This document shows positions 16,160-24,698 of a stretch of 64,000 bases of DNA, one piece after another; positions within the stretch are counted from its first letter, which is position 1, and each line of letters opens with the position of its first letter. The DNA is taken from NCBI RefSeq assembly GCF_008042275.1, contig NZ_RDBK01000033.1, positions 34,713 to 98,712 on the forward strand, written 5' to 3'. A model generated the notes under the pieces. That model did not search any database and was not told the origin of the DNA. It was given only the letters and a program-made list of their open reading frames with translations. The DNA comes from Streptomyces sp. OR43. GTDB taxonomy: Bacteria; Actinomycetota; Actinomycetes; Streptomycetales; Streptomycetaceae. A program made the translations under genes and the position numbers.

Positions 16160-16906
16160 ATGAAGGTCGTAGTCATCGGCGGAACCGGTCTGATCGGCTC
16201 GAAGCTGGTATCTAAGCTCAACGAGCACGGTCACGAGGCGGTGCCCGCCGCTCCCAACACCGGCGTCAACACGCTCACGGGCGAGGGCCTGGCCGAGGTC
16301 CTGACCGGCGCCTCCGTCGTGGTCGACGTCTCCAACTCCCCCTCGTTCGAGGACGAGGCCGTCATGGAGTTCTTCCGCACCTCCACCACCAACCTCCTCA
16401 AGGCCGAGGCGAACGCCGGTGTGACGCACCACGTGGCGCTGTCCGTGGTGGGCACGGAGCGGCTCCAGGAGAGCGGCTACTTCCGTGCCAAGCAGGCACA
16501 GGAGGGTCTGATCAAGGAATCGGGCATCCCGTACTCCGTCGTGCACGCCACGCAGTTCTTCGAGTTCATGAAGGGCATCGCCGAGTCGGCGACCGACGGT
16601 GACACCGTCCGGCTGGCGCCGGTCAGGATCCGGCCCATCTACTCGGACGACGTGGCCGCCGCCGTCGGCCGCACGGCGGTGGGGACACCGGTGGGCGGAG
16701 TCGTCGAGGTCGCCGGCCCGGAGGAGTTCCAGCTCGACGAGTTGATCCGCAAGGGCCTGGCCGCAAAGAAGGACCCTCGCCAGGTGGTGACCGACGTGCA
16801 CGCTCCGTACTTCGGTGCGGAATTGCAGGAGGCAACGCTGCTTCCCGGTCCGGACGCGCAGATCGCCGCGACCCGTTTCGCCGACTGGCTCGCGCAGCAG
16901 CACTGA
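16160..16906 (+). CDS. NmrA-like/atypical SDR NAD(P)-binding protein
   Basis: This is a 248-residue Rossmann protein. The dinucleotide motif VVVIGGTGLIGSKLV is at the N terminus; the middle has HHVALSVVGTERL and the YFRAKQAQE segment carrying the Tyr/Lys region. It resembles NAD(P)H-binding oxidoreductases and epimerase-like proteins of the extended SDR group. ECF41 loci in many bacteria control one neighbouring gene of the carboxymuconolactone decarboxylase, oxidoreductase or epimerase kind, and this gene fits that class. It has its own TGTCACA promoter and may be co-transcribed with the YceI gene 160 bases downstream. Confidence 0.85.
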   Translation: MKVVVIGGTGLIGSKLVSKLNEHGHEAVPAAPNTGVNTLTGEGLAEVLTGASVVVDVSNSPSFEDEAVMEFFRTSTTNLLKAEANAGVTHHVALSVVGTERLQESGYFRAKQAQEGLIKESGIPYSVVHATQFFEFMKGIAESATDGDTVRLAPVRIRPIYSDDVAAAVGRTAVGTPVGGVVEVAGPEEFQLDELIRKGLAAKKDPRQVVTDVHAPYFGAELQEATLLPGPDAQIAATRFADWLAQQH

Positions 16907-17068
16907 GCCATCGGAAGGGGCGGACCCCGGCAGAGGGATCCGCTCCGGTCGGAGGGGGCCTGTCGTCCGCATCGCGGCGCGGCGGGCCCCTCGTCATCTC
17001 CGGCACGAGTCGAAGCGCCGGCAGACCGTGCCGCCCTCGGACAGCAACCACAGAGAGAGCGAACCACC

Positions 17069-17668
17069 ATGCTGATACAACGTGACAAGGCCGCTTCGAA
17101 GAACCCGGGCTCGTACCCGGGCGTGACCGGTGTGTACACCATCGATCCGGTCCACAGCACGATCGGCTTCTCCGTCCGACACGCGATGATCACGAACGTC
17201 CGCGGCCGGTTCGACCGTTTCGAAGGCCTTCTGGAACTCGAGGGCTCCGCCCCGTCACGTTCCCGGGCGCACGTGAGTGTCCAGACCGACAGCCTGGACA
17301 CGGGCATCGCGGACAGGGACGCGCACCTCGCGGGACCCGACTTCTTCGACTCCGCGACCTTTCCCCTGATGACCTTCCGTTCCACGGGCATCTCGCCGCT
17401 CGGCGACGACGAGTTCCGCCTCATGGGCAGCCTGCGTATCAAGGACATCGAACTGCCCCTGGCCATCGACCTGGTCTACGGAGGGGCCGGCGTCGGCGCC
17501 GACGGCGCCCATCGAGTCGGCTTCGAGGGCTCCGCCACGCTGCGGCGTTCGGACTGGGGGCTGGTCTGGAACGCACCGCTGGAGACCGGGGGTGTCCTCA
17601 TCAGCGACAAGGTCCACCTGAGCCTCGACATCTCGGCTGTGAAGGCAGAGCGGGACTCGGAGGCCTGA
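17069..17668 (+). CDS. YceI family protein
   Basis: This is a 199-residue YceI-domain protein, a lipocalin-like beta barrel that binds isoprenoid quinones or similar lipids in characterised homologues. Family features include the opening YTIDPVHSTIGFSVRH, the middle FDSATFPLMTFRST and the closing SDWGLVW. There is no export signal, so it is probably cytoplasmic. The ATG has AGAGAG upstream. It follows the NmrA-like gene on the same strand without a clear promoter of its own. In a respiratory stress island a quinone-binding role would fit, but that is inference. Confidence 0.88.
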   Translation: MLIQRDKAASKNPGSYPGVTGVYTIDPVHSTIGFSVRHAMITNVRGRFDRFEGLLELEGSAPSRSRAHVSVQTDSLDTGIADRDAHLAGPDFFDSATFPLMTFRSTGISPLGDDEFRLMGSLRIKDIELPLAIDLVYGGAGVGADGAHRVGFEGSATLRRSDWGLVWNAPLETGGVLISDKVHLSLDISAVKAERDSEA

Positions 17669-17697
17669 CCGCGGCAGCGGCCCGAAGGGACAGCGGT

Positions 17698-17743
17698 GTG
17701 GGTGGGCGGCGTGGCCGGAATCCGGACCACCCCGCCCACCCAC
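17698..17743 (+). terminator. Bidirectional hairpin between the YceI and WhiB genes
   Basis: A 12-base perfect stem (GTGGGTGGGCGG with CCGCCCACCCAC) lies between convergent genes. Confidence 0.6.
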
Positions 17744-17781
17744 GTCTGTGCCGACCGGCCCCTGGCGGCGTCCTGGCCCGC

Positions 17782-18048
17782 TCAGGCGGCATTCTCCGCC
17801 GTACACCGCACACGTACCGGACGCCGTCGCAGGGCGCGGCGCTCCCGTTCCGTGGTACCTCCCCATATGCCCTCGACCGGTCCCATCTCGACGGCCCACG
17901 CCAGGCACCGCTGCATGACGGGGCAACGGCGGCAGACCGCTTTCGCGTCCTCCGTCTGTATCGTCACCGGCCCACTGTTGATGCTTCCGACCGGAAAGAA
18001 GAGTTCAGGGTCTTCACGCAGGCAGAGGCCCCGCACACGCCAATTCAT
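17782..18048 (-). CDS. WhiB family iron-sulfur transcription factor
   Basis: This is an 88-residue WhiB-like protein. The four cluster-binding cysteines are C9, C39, C42 and C48 (CRRCPVMQRC), followed by the family turn GIWGG and a basic tail (RERRALRRRPVRVR). Wbl proteins hold a redox- and NO-sensitive 4Fe-4S cluster and usually act with the primary sigma factor. ATG 18048 follows an AGGAG ribosome site, discarding the longer upstream frame. It has a TGTCACA-N16-GGTC promoter, so the island's sigma factor may switch on a second regulatory layer. Confidence 0.92.
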   Translation of the reverse strand: MNWRVRGLCLREDPELFFPVGSINSGPVTIQTEDAKAVCRRCPVMQRCLAWAVEMGPVEGIWGGTTERERRALRRRPVRVRCTAENAA

Positions 18049-18144
18049 GGAATGACTCCTGTAGGTGAAACGGATATCGGTTCCGGGGGTGGCTCGTGAA
18101 ACGAGAAAAGCGTCAGGTTTCGCATTGCCGCTTTTCACTGGAAA

Positions 18145-18171
18145 GACCGGACGCCCGGTGCGGGTGTGACA
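18145..18171 (-). promoter_or_regulatory. ECF41-type promoter of the WhiB gene
   Basis: Read on the minus strand this is TGTCACA, 16 bases, GGTC, about 100 bases before ATG 18048. Confidence 0.75.
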
Positions 18172-18263
18172 TCCGGCCATGACCGGATCCGTCACGGCAA
18201 GGACGCACCGCGGCACGGGACGAGCAGCTGGTCCGGACCGCCGGAAACAAATCCCCGCGAAAG

Positions 18264-18290
18264 TGTTACGAAGCGTCCGCCTCGCCGGTC
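18264..18290 (+). promoter_or_regulatory. Degenerate ECF41-type promoter of the second sigma gene
   Basis: TGTTACG, 16 bases, GGTC. The spacing and -10 tetrad match; the -35 box differs at two positions. It would allow autoregulation of the sigma gene at 18425. Confidence 0.45.
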
Positions 18291-18424
18291 ACTCGGGACG
18301 GAGGCGTGCACAGCGCCCTGCCGGATGCCTCGATGGGGCCGGCCGCTCCCGAGGTCTTCGACAGAGAGTCAGCCGACCGCCTCCGCCCACACACCGGCAA
18401 CAGAGAAACGGAGGCCGAGGGATC

Positions 18425-19345
18425 ATGCATCCAGAGGCGCCCCCCGTGGAAGGCGACCTGAACGAAGCCGTTTCCGTCTTCGTGGAACTCCGGCCCCGCC
18501 TGTTCGGCATCGCCTATCGCGTGCTGGGCAGTTCGGTGGAGGCCGAGGACGTCGTCCAGGAAGTGTGGCTGCGCTGGCAGCGGACGGACCGTAGCGTCGT
18601 GATCAGCCCCATCGCCTTCCTGTCGAGCACCACCACCCGGCTGGCCATCAACGTGGCTCAGTCGGCCCGCGTCCGCCGCGAGACCTACATCGGTCCGTGG
18701 CTGCCCGAGCCCGTCGACACCAGCCACGACCCGGAGGTCGGCGCCGAGCGGGCGGAAGCGCTGGAGTTCGCCCTGCTCCTGGTACTGGAGAGGCTCTCCC
18801 CGACCGAGCGCGCCGCGTACGTCCTGAGGGAAGCTTTCGACTACGGCTATCCCGAGATCGCGCAGATCCTGCGGCTCAGTCCCGTCAACGTGCGGAAAAT
18901 CGTGAGCCGCGCACGCAGGCACCTCACCGACGACCAGCGGGACAGCGTCGATGCCACCGAACACCGGACGCTGCTCCAGGCCTTCGTCGCCGCGGCCCAG
19001 AAGGGCGATGTCGCCGGCCTGGAAGCTCTGCTCACCCCCGACGCGGTCAGCCTGTCGGACGGGAACGGCATCCGCGGAGCGGCTCGGGTCCCCGTCCTCG
19101 GCCGTGCGCGTGTGGCGAACCTGTCCACGGCGTACCCCCGATTCTGGCCGACGATCGAGGCGGAGCCGGTGGAGGCCAACGGACGCGGTGGCATCCTGCT
19201 CCGCAGGGAAGGCCGGCCCGCCACCTTCATGACGATCGCGGCCACGTCCCGTGGCATCCACCAGGTGATGTGGGTCTTCAACCCGGCGAAGATCGCCGCC
19301 TTCCTGCACTCCGCCGGCCGATCCGCGGTGGTCAGCCGTGCCTGA
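18425..19345 (+). CDS. sigJ: Second ECF41-group sigma factor
   Basis: This is a 306-residue paralogue of the sigma at 12225. Region 2 contains GIAYRVLGSSVEAEDVVQE, the ECF41 linker WLPEP is at residues 92-96, and region 4 includes PEIAQILRLSPVNVRKIVSR. The SnoaL-like C-terminal domain carries SDGNGI and NPAKI in place of the usual DGGGK and NPDKL. Long identical blocks with the first sigma (for example INVAQSARVRRE versus INLAQSARVRRE) point to gene duplication. ATG 18425 follows GGAGGCCGAGGG. Its 3' end overlaps the convergent ECF41-like gene by 14 bases. Confidence 0.88.
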   Translation: MHPEAPPVEGDLNEAVSVFVELRPRLFGIAYRVLGSSVEAEDVVQEVWLRWQRTDRSVVISPIAFLSSTTTRLAINVAQSARVRRETYIGPWLPEPVDTSHDPEVGAERAEALEFALLLVLERLSPTERAAYVLREAFDYGYPEIAQILRLSPVNVRKIVSRARRHLTDDQRDSVDATEHRTLLQAFVAAAQKGDVAGLEALLTPDAVSLSDGNGIRGAARVPVLGRARVANLSTAYPRFWPTIEAEPVEANGRGGILLRREGRPATFMTIAATSRGIHQVMWVFNPAKIAAFLHSAGRSAVVSRA

Positions 19346-20246
19346 GCGGGCCCCCTGCCGCAGCACGTGGCCGGACACAGGGGCGGTTCCAGGAGCGCAG
19401 CTTGTCAGGGTTGAGGACAACCCAGACCTGTACGACCCGGGCGCCGGCCATGTCGAGGCCGACGACTGCGGCGACCTGATCGCCGTAGCGGACGACGAGA
19501 CCGGCGCGCCCGTTGACAGGACTGGTGTGCAGGGTGGTGCGCGGGTGCCGGCCGAACAGTGTCAGCAGGCTTCGAGCGACCCGGGCGCCGCCGATGACAG
19601 GTCGCGTCAGCGTGCGGACCTTGCCTCCGCCGTCGTAGAACACGGCTGCGTCGGGGTCCAGCAGGGAGGTCAGGCGGTCGACGTCCTCGGCGGCACACGC
19701 GTCGCGTACCGCGTCGACCAGTTCGTCCTTCCGGCGCCCCGAAATGGGCCGGGCCGCACCGGCCGACTGGCTGTGCCGGGCCCGGTCCAACGGCTCCACG
19801 GAGACCGGGCCGGGCAGGCGGGTGCCGGACCGGCCCGGGGTTCCCACGGATTCCCGGGCGGCGACGGCGAAGACGTCGCGTACCGGCGCGGCTCGCTCCG
19901 CAGGTGCCGGCCTGCCCGAAGTCCCCGCCCCCTGCGCGCCGGTGTCCTCCTGCGGTCCCGACCCGAAGCCCTCACAGGTCCGCGCGAGTGCCGCTGGTTC
20001 ACCGGCCTGAGCAAAGGCGTCCAGCCGCGCCAGACAGATGCTTCCCACCACCTGGGTCAGCCAGGTCCGCGGTGTCCCTATGCGGCCCCGCTGGCGATCG
20101 GACAGCCCGTACCACTCCCGGTAGGCCTCGTCGGTGACGAGCTCGGCGGCGACGCCACTGCCCAGCATCCAGTGTGCGACTTCCAGCAGATGCCGCCGCT
20201 CATCGAGCAGCTCCGCGATCGGCATGGTGTCAACCGCCGGTTCCAT
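19332..20246 (-). CDS. ECF41-like protein with degenerate sigma domains
   Basis: This is a 304-residue protein. The last 130 residues are a clear ECF41 SnoaL-like domain with the canonical signatures FYDGGGK and LNPDKL. The N-terminal half aligns only loosely with a sigma factor (HLLEVAHWMLGSGVAAELVTDEAYREWYGL). The acidic VQE-type core-binding motif of region 2 is gone, and region 4 is largely replaced by a Pro/Gly/Arg-rich stretch, leaving only a trace (PAERAAPVRDVFAV). It is unlikely to act as a sigma factor. ATG 20246 has an AGGAGGA ribosome site, so it looks translated. It could modulate the true sigma factors or sense a ligand. Confidence 0.7.
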   Translation of the reverse strand: MEPAVDTMPIAELLDERRHLLEVAHWMLGSGVAAELVTDEAYREWYGLSDRQRGRIGTPRTWLTQVVGSICLARLDAFAQAGEPAALARTCEGFGSGPQEDTGAQGAGTSGRPAPAERAAPVRDVFAVAARESVGTPGRSGTRLPGPVSVEPLDRARHSQSAGAARPISGRRKDELVDAVRDACAAEDVDRLTSLLDPDAAVFYDGGGKVRTLTRPVIGGARVARSLLTLFGRHPRTTLHTSPVNGRAGLVVRYGDQVAAVVGLDMAGARVVQVWVVLNPDKLRSWNRPCVRPRAAAGGPLRHG

Positions 20247-20548
20247 ACCGTCTCCTCCTGAAAGACCCTCTCCGCCTGAACGCGGTCGCCGCACCGCGCA
20301 CGTTACCCGCGCCACTGCAACAGCCGCAGCAGGTCCGGGGCACCACGCGGAGCCCCGCTTCCGCACCGCTCCGGCGGTGCCCGGAAGGAGACGGACGCAG
20401 GTCGTCAGCATCAAGAAACACACTTTGATACGCCGATTCCCCGAACATTGCATTCAAAGTAATACAGTGCGCCCTTTCGGGCGGGCCCGGTCATGAGGTG
20501 CATCTACCCGTGACGGCCTCTCACACACCCTCTCCAGAAGGAATCATC

Positions 20549-20983
20549 ATGTCCCACACCTTGCGTGCCGTAGCCGTCACCACCTCCCTCCTGGGGCTCT
20601 CACTGGTCCCGGGCGCCGCCCACGCCACTCCCGGAGGGTCCGGCGTCAGCGGCAGGGTGCTGGCCCAGCACACCATCGGCGACACGGACTACGTCCTCCG
20701 TGAGGTCACCGTCCCGCCCGGACAGGCGACGGGATGGCATTACCACGACGGGACCTTGTACGCCTACGTCAGACAGGGGACGCTGAGCCACTTCGACGCC
20801 ACGTGCGACTCCGACGGTGTGTACGAGAAGGGCAGCTTCCTCGAAGAGCCGTCAGGCGCGGACCATGTGCACGTCGGTGAGAACCGGGGCACGAACGACG
20901 TGGTCCTCGAGGTCCTCTACGTGCTGCCCCACGATGCTCCCTTCTCCCAGGACGCTCCCGCCCCGGGCTGCTCAACGCGGTAG
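20549..20983 (+). CDS. Secreted cupin-domain protein
   Basis: This is a 144-residue protein with a signal peptide (hydrophobic segment AVAVTTSLLGLSLVPG, likely cleavage after AAHA near residue 26) and a single cupin barrel. Metal-binding cupin residues are visible in PGQATGWHYHDGTLYAYV and SGADHVHVGEN. Its enzymatic activity, if any, is unknown. ATG 20549 has an AGAAGGA ribosome site. Its stop lies shortly before a TGTCACA promoter that drives the next small gene. Confidence 0.78.
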   Translation: MSHTLRAVAVTTSLLGLSLVPGAAHATPGGSGVSGRVLAQHTIGDTDYVLREVTVPPGQATGWHYHDGTLYAYVRQGTLSHFDATCDSDGVYEKGSFLEEPSGADHVHVGENRGTNDVVLEVLYVLPHDAPFSQDAPAPGCSTR

Positions 20984-21006
20984 GCCGGCGGGCCGTCCGC
21001 CAGGGC

Positions 21007-21033
21007 TGTCACAGCGCTCCTCCTTGTCCGGTC
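21007..21033 (+). promoter_or_regulatory. ECF41-type promoter upstream of the small coiled-coil gene
   Basis: TGTCACA, 16 bases, GGTC. The first convincing downstream gene starts at 21192. Confidence 0.65.
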
Positions 21034-21191
21034 AATGCGGTGTCGACGGCTCGTGGCGACGCCCGCGCGAGTCCCCCAGCGAACAGGGAGAAGCATGGCA
21101 GGGATACACGTCAGCCCATGCGTTCGGTCTTTCGCTGAACCCGCCGTGACCTGTCCACGGGCCGACGGCACGAGCCGAGGAAGGACGAGGG

Positions 21192-21428
21192 ATGTCCCCC
21201 AGCACTGACCGGCAGACAGATCCGGCTGCCACCATCGCGTCACTGGCGGCGGAGGCAGCCCTGCTCCAAGGACGGCTGATCGTGCTCCGCGAGGCGATCG
21301 ACACGGTGGACGCACGCATCGACACGGTCTCCAAGACTCTCGGACGACTACTGCGTCCGCCGACCGGGCCTACCCGGGGTGCGGATAATCCGGGGCGGAC
21401 GAAGAGCGCGGGGTGCGGCCTTCGTTGA
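21192..21428 (+). CDS. Small coiled-coil protein of unknown function
   Basis: This is a 78-residue protein. Residues 12-56 form a likely amphipathic helix (ATIASLAAEAALLQGRL then IDTVDARIDTVSKTLGRL) and the tail is polar. Its helix resembles that of the next gene in size and composition. It has GAGGAAGGACGAGGG before the ATG and a TGTCACA promoter 160 bases upstream, which argues that it is a real gene. I recognise no family. Confidence 0.5.
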   Translation: MSPSTDRQTDPAATIASLAAEAALLQGRLIVLREAIDTVDARIDTVSKTLGRLLRPPTGPTRGADNPGRTKSAGCGLR

Positions 21429-21630
21429 GGCGCCGAACCTGACGGAGCGGTGAGGCGTGCACGGTGCCGCGGACGGTGTGTTTCGCAGCGCCGTCGGCTC
21501 GCTGCGCTCCCCGGCCGTATGGGTCCCCCTTCCGCGATGTCCGGGTATTCTGCAACCCGGTGCAGGGCCGGGTGACGGAGCCCGCATCGGGCGGCCCCGC
21601 CGGAACAAGGGGTCAGGACGAGAGGAACGC

Positions 21631-22164
21631 ATGGTCTCCGTGACCCCCATGGCCCGTAACATCGAGATCACCGCCGAGGGCCTCCAGGAGGACCTGGCGC
21701 GTCTGGAGATCCAGAAGCAGGCGCTGGAGAGGGAACTGGCCGCGGTCACCGCTCACCTGGACTCCGTACAGCGCGCCCTGGGCGCCCTTCAGGCCCTCAT
21801 GCCCGAGTCCGCTTCCGCGCCCGAGGCGCCCCGTCCGCCGGAGGAGGCGGCAGAGGCCACGGCGGCGCCGGCACCTCTGCCGCCCCTGAACGAGGCCGGG
21901 GAAAGTGCCGGAAGCCGAACGGCGGGGGGCATCGACGGCGAAACCGACAGCTCGAAGGCGTACGGCAAGCTCACCGAGCAGATCCTGGACTACTTCGCGC
22001 AAGCAGGGAAGGCGGATGTCCGTGCCCGGGACGTCGCGTCAGCACTGGGACGTGACACCGACAGTGGCAGCATCAACGCCGTCCGGAGCACGCTCGACCG
22101 TCTCGTGGGCCAGTCCCGCGTCCGCCGTGTCGGCCGCGGTCTGTACCGGGCGTCCAACCACTGA
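21631..22164 (+). CDS. Coiled-coil protein with C-terminal winged helix-like domain
   Basis: This is a 177-residue protein in three parts: an N-terminal coiled coil (about residues 10-50, EDLARLEIQKQALERELAAV), a Pro/Ala/Glu-rich linker (about 60-110), and a C-terminal domain (about 118-175). That last domain, with LTEQILDYFAQAGKADVRARD and LDRLVGQSRVRRVGRGLY, looks like a winged helix. A DNA-binding or nucleoid-associated role is plausible but unproven. ATG 21631 follows GAGAGGAACGC. A strong hairpin terminator lies after it. Confidence 0.6.
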   Translation: MVSVTPMARNIEITAEGLQEDLARLEIQKQALERELAAVTAHLDSVQRALGALQALMPESASAPEAPRPPEEAAEATAAPAPLPPLNEAGESAGSRTAGGIDGETDSSKAYGKLTEQILDYFAQAGKADVRARDVASALGRDTDSGSINAVRSTLDRLVGQSRVRRVGRGLYRASNH

Positions 22165-22209
22165 GCCGAGCCGTCCCCCCTCCGGCAGCGTCGTGGAGCG
22201 GTGAAGCCG

Positions 22210-22245
22210 CGGGCGGCCGTGGCCCTCGTGGGACACGGCCGCCCG
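22210..22245 (+). terminator. Strong hairpin between convergent genes
   Basis: A 12-base perfect stem (CGGGCGGCCGTG with CACGGCCGCCCG) and 12-base loop sit between the coiled-coil gene and the convergent NADH dehydrogenase gene. Confidence 0.65.
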
Positions 22246-22260
22246 ACGGAGTCCAAGGCG

Positions 22261-23613
22261 CTAACCGACGACGGCGTCCGTCGTCCTCCCGCCCTCTCGT
22301 CCAGGGTCACCGCCGGCGACGAAGGCCTCCCTGGGGCGCTGGACCGAGGCGAGGGAAACGACATCGCGGCCGAAGAGAGCGGCGGTCGCCCAGACGGCGA
22401 ACACTCGCCCCTTGCGCTCCCAGCTCGGCACGGCCAGGACGTGGTAGCCCCGGTGCATCAACCAGGCCGGGAAACCCTTGATGACCAGGCGCCGGTACTG
22501 GAAGATGCCACGGCCGAGACCGAGCGTCGCCACCACGCCCAGACTGTGGTGCACGTAGTCCTTCGTCGGCCGGTCGCGCAGTGAGGCAAGGATGTTCTTG
22601 GCCAGCCGCTTGCCCTGGCGGACCGCGTGCTGGGCGTTGGGCACCGTGCGGGCATCCGGCCGGCCGGCGGCCAGATCCGGGACGGACGCGTCGTCACCGG
22701 CCGCCCACACGTCCGCCACGACCTCGTTGTCCGTCCCGACACGGAGGTCCGCGCGCACCTTCAGCAGGCCCCGCTCGTCGACGGGGAGGTCGGTGTGGTT
22801 GTGCACGACCGGGTTGGCGGCGTTCCCGGCCGCCCACACGAGCAGACCCGAATCGTATTCCTCTCCGTCCGACAGCACGACGTGCCCGCCGTTCGCGGAG
22901 AGGAGCTGGGTGTTCAGATGGACCCGCGCGCCCCTCTTGCGCAGCGAGCGCACCACCCACTCCCCCGGCCCATCGGTGACCTCGGGCAGTATCCGGCCCC
23001 GGGCCTCGACCAGGTGGAAGGCGAGCTCCTCCGCCTCGATCTCCGGATAGTGCTTGAGGAGCGCGGTCGCCAGGCCCAGCAGCTCGCCGAAGCCCTCCAC
23101 CCCGGAGAACCCGCCGCCGACGACGGTAGCGGTGAGCAGCCTGCGCCGTTCGGGGCCGGGGGGCAGGGGCGCCGCACGGTCGAACGAGGTGAGCAGCCGG
23201 TCCCGGATCGCCACGGCCTCCTCGACATGCTTCAGGCCGTACGCCTGGTCGCTCAGCCCTGGGATCGGAAAGGTGCGTGTGACAGCTCCGGCGGTCACCA
23301 CCAGCACGTCGTAGTGGAGGTCGAAGTCCGGCCCCGAGTGCGGCCGGACCGTCACCGCGTGTGCGCCTTCGCGGATCTCCGTCACCGAGCCCGCGATCAG
23401 GCGGGTCCGGTGCAGGTGGCGCCGGAGGGAGACCGCGGCATGACGGGCCTCCACCGACCCGGCGAGCACCTCGGGCAGGAACGGCTGGTACGTCATGTAG
23501 GGGCGCGGGTCGACCACGGTCACCCGTGCTTCACCTCGCCGTAGCTTCTTCTCCAGGCCCCACGCGGTGTAGAAACCCGCGTAACCGCCGCCCACGATCA
23601 AGATCTCACGCAC
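22261..23613 (-). CDS. ndh: Type II NADH dehydrogenase (NDH-2) family protein
   Basis: This is a 450-residue flavoprotein. The FAD motif ILIVGGGYAGFYTAWGLE opens the protein, followed by VVDPRPYMTYQPFLPEVLAG, typical of NDH-2. The NADH-binding motif ATVVGGGFSGVEGFGELL is central, and VWAAGDDASV closes the second FAD site. A C-terminal amphipathic region (FPAWLMHRGYHVLAVPSW) would attach it to the membrane. NDH-2 passes electrons from NADH to menaquinone without pumping protons. GTG 23613 follows AGAGGACACC. A TGTCACA-N16-GGTC promoter lies 35 bases upstream, so it is a strong member of the stress regulon. Confidence 0.9.
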   Translation of the reverse strand: MREILIVGGGYAGFYTAWGLEKKLRRGEARVTVVDPRPYMTYQPFLPEVLAGSVEARHAAVSLRRHLHRTRLIAGSVTEIREGAHAVTVRPHSGPDFDLHYDVLVVTAGAVTRTFPIPGLSDQAYGLKHVEEAVAIRDRLLTSFDRAAPLPPGPERRRLLTATVVGGGFSGVEGFGELLGLATALLKHYPEIEAEELAFHLVEARGRILPEVTDGPGEWVVRSLRKRGARVHLNTQLLSANGGHVVLSDGEEYDSGLLVWAAGNAANPVVHNHTDLPVDERGLLKVRADLRVGTDNEVVADVWAAGDDASVPDLAAGRPDARTVPNAQHAVRQGKRLAKNILASLRDRPTKDYVHHSLGVVATLGLGRGIFQYRRLVIKGFPAWLMHRGYHVLAVPSWERKGRVFAVWATAALFGRDVVSLASVQRPREAFVAGGDPGREGGRTTDAVVG

Positions 23614-23647
23614 GGTGTCCTCTGTTCCTCTCGGCTTCACCCGTTAA

Positions 23648-23674
23648 GACCGCCCGGCGCCGCACCGTGTGACA
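23648..23674 (-). promoter_or_regulatory. ECF41-type promoter of the NDH-2 gene
   Basis: Read on the minus strand this is TGTCACA, 16 bases, GGTC. Confidence 0.75.
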
Positions 23675-23746
23675 CGGGGCGGACGCCCGTGCAGCGCGAC
23701 CGGCGGCCGGCCCGACCGCGGTCCGGCCGCGCTGCCGACGCGTTCG

Positions 23747-24481
23747 TCAGTGAGCGGCGTGCACGCTCCAGTGCTGCTCCAGGAGCTCGGCAACCTCCGC
23801 CGGACGCTGGAGCACCGGCCAGTGGTTGCAGTCCAGCTCGATCACCTCGGAGACGCGCAGGGAGTCACCGAGCCTGCGCCCGAACTCGATCTGGCAGGCA
23901 GGGTCCCGCGCCCCCCAGAACACGGCGCACGGCGCCGACACCGCGGACAGTGCCGGCTCCCACTCCGCACCCATGGTGAGCGCCGATCTGTACAGCTTGA
24001 GGACCGCGTCCTTCATCGGCTCGTCCACCCGGCCCGCCATCTCCTTCGCCAGGTGGAGCGGCACGTCGAAGGCGGCCGCCAACTCCTCGGCGAAGGAGTC
24101 CGTCCGCAGCTCGGACATGTAGCGCTCGCCCTCGCCCGGCTCCTGCCAGATCCTGGCCAGCGGGTGCCACACGTACGCGGCGTTGACGGGTCCGTTACCA
24201 CCCGCCCAGGTACGCACGAGGTCAGGGCGGAGGGAGGCGACGCGGAGGGTGAGGATGCAGCCCCAGTCGTGCCCGACCAAGTCCACCGGCTCGCCCACCC
24301 GCTCCAGGCGCTGGATGAGCCAGTCCACGTACTCCTCCTTGGTGGAACCGAATCCGGTCGGGCGCCCGGCTCCGAAGCCGGGGAGGTCCCAGGCCTCGAT
24401 GTCGGGCCGGTTCAGGCGACGGCGCACACCGTCCCACACGTGGTGGGTGTCAGGAACGCCGTGGACGAGGATCGCGGGCAT
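23747..24481 (-). CDS. Alpha/beta hydrolase, epoxide hydrolase/haloalkane dehalogenase type
   Basis: This is a 244-residue hydrolase. The oxyanion motif is VHGVPDTHHVW. The nucleophile elbow is GHDWGC, with Asp as the nucleophile, which is characteristic of epoxide hydrolases and haloalkane dehalogenases rather than Ser esterases. A later acid is in WGARDPA and the base in DCNHWPVL. The protein is somewhat shorter than usual. ATG 24481 follows GGAGG at 8 bases. The isolated TGTCACA at about 24536 points away from it and lacks a -10 partner. Confidence 0.8.
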   Translation of the reverse strand: MPAILVHGVPDTHHVWDGVRRRLNRPDIEAWDLPGFGAGRPTGFGSTKEEYVDWLIQRLERVGEPVDLVGHDWGCILTLRVASLRPDLVRTWAGGNGPVNAAYVWHPLARIWQEPGEGERYMSELRTDSFAEELAAAFDVPLHLAKEMAGRVDEPMKDAVLKLYRSALTMGAEWEPALSAVSAPCAVFWGARDPACQIEFGRRLGDSLRVSEVIELDCNHWPVLQRPAEVAELLEQHWSVHAAH

Positions 24482-24600
24482 GGTGGATTCCTCCATCGGT
24501 TGAACGAGGTCTGCCGGAGAACGACCATTCATGCTGTCACACTGTCGCGGTTCGGATCCGGCCCGTCTCTTCCGCGGACCGGACATCGGCCATGAGTCGT

Positions 24601-24627
24601 TGTCACACGATCTGCTTCCGTGCGGTC
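24601..24627 (+). promoter_or_regulatory. ECF41-type promoter of the second degenerate ECF41-like gene
   Basis: TGTCACA, 16 bases, GGTC, about 70 bases before ATG 24699. Confidence 0.75.
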
Positions 24628-24698
24628 TGCACTGCCGAGGGCACTGCGATCGTGTGCGGTGGTGTCCACGTGGTGCTGGAAGAGTGAAAGGACACCTC

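Noticed and set aside
24536-24542. Another TGTCACA between the hydrolase and the ECF41-like gene
   Set aside because: No (G/T/A)GTC tetrad occurs 16 bases downstream in that orientation, so I did not count it as a promoter.
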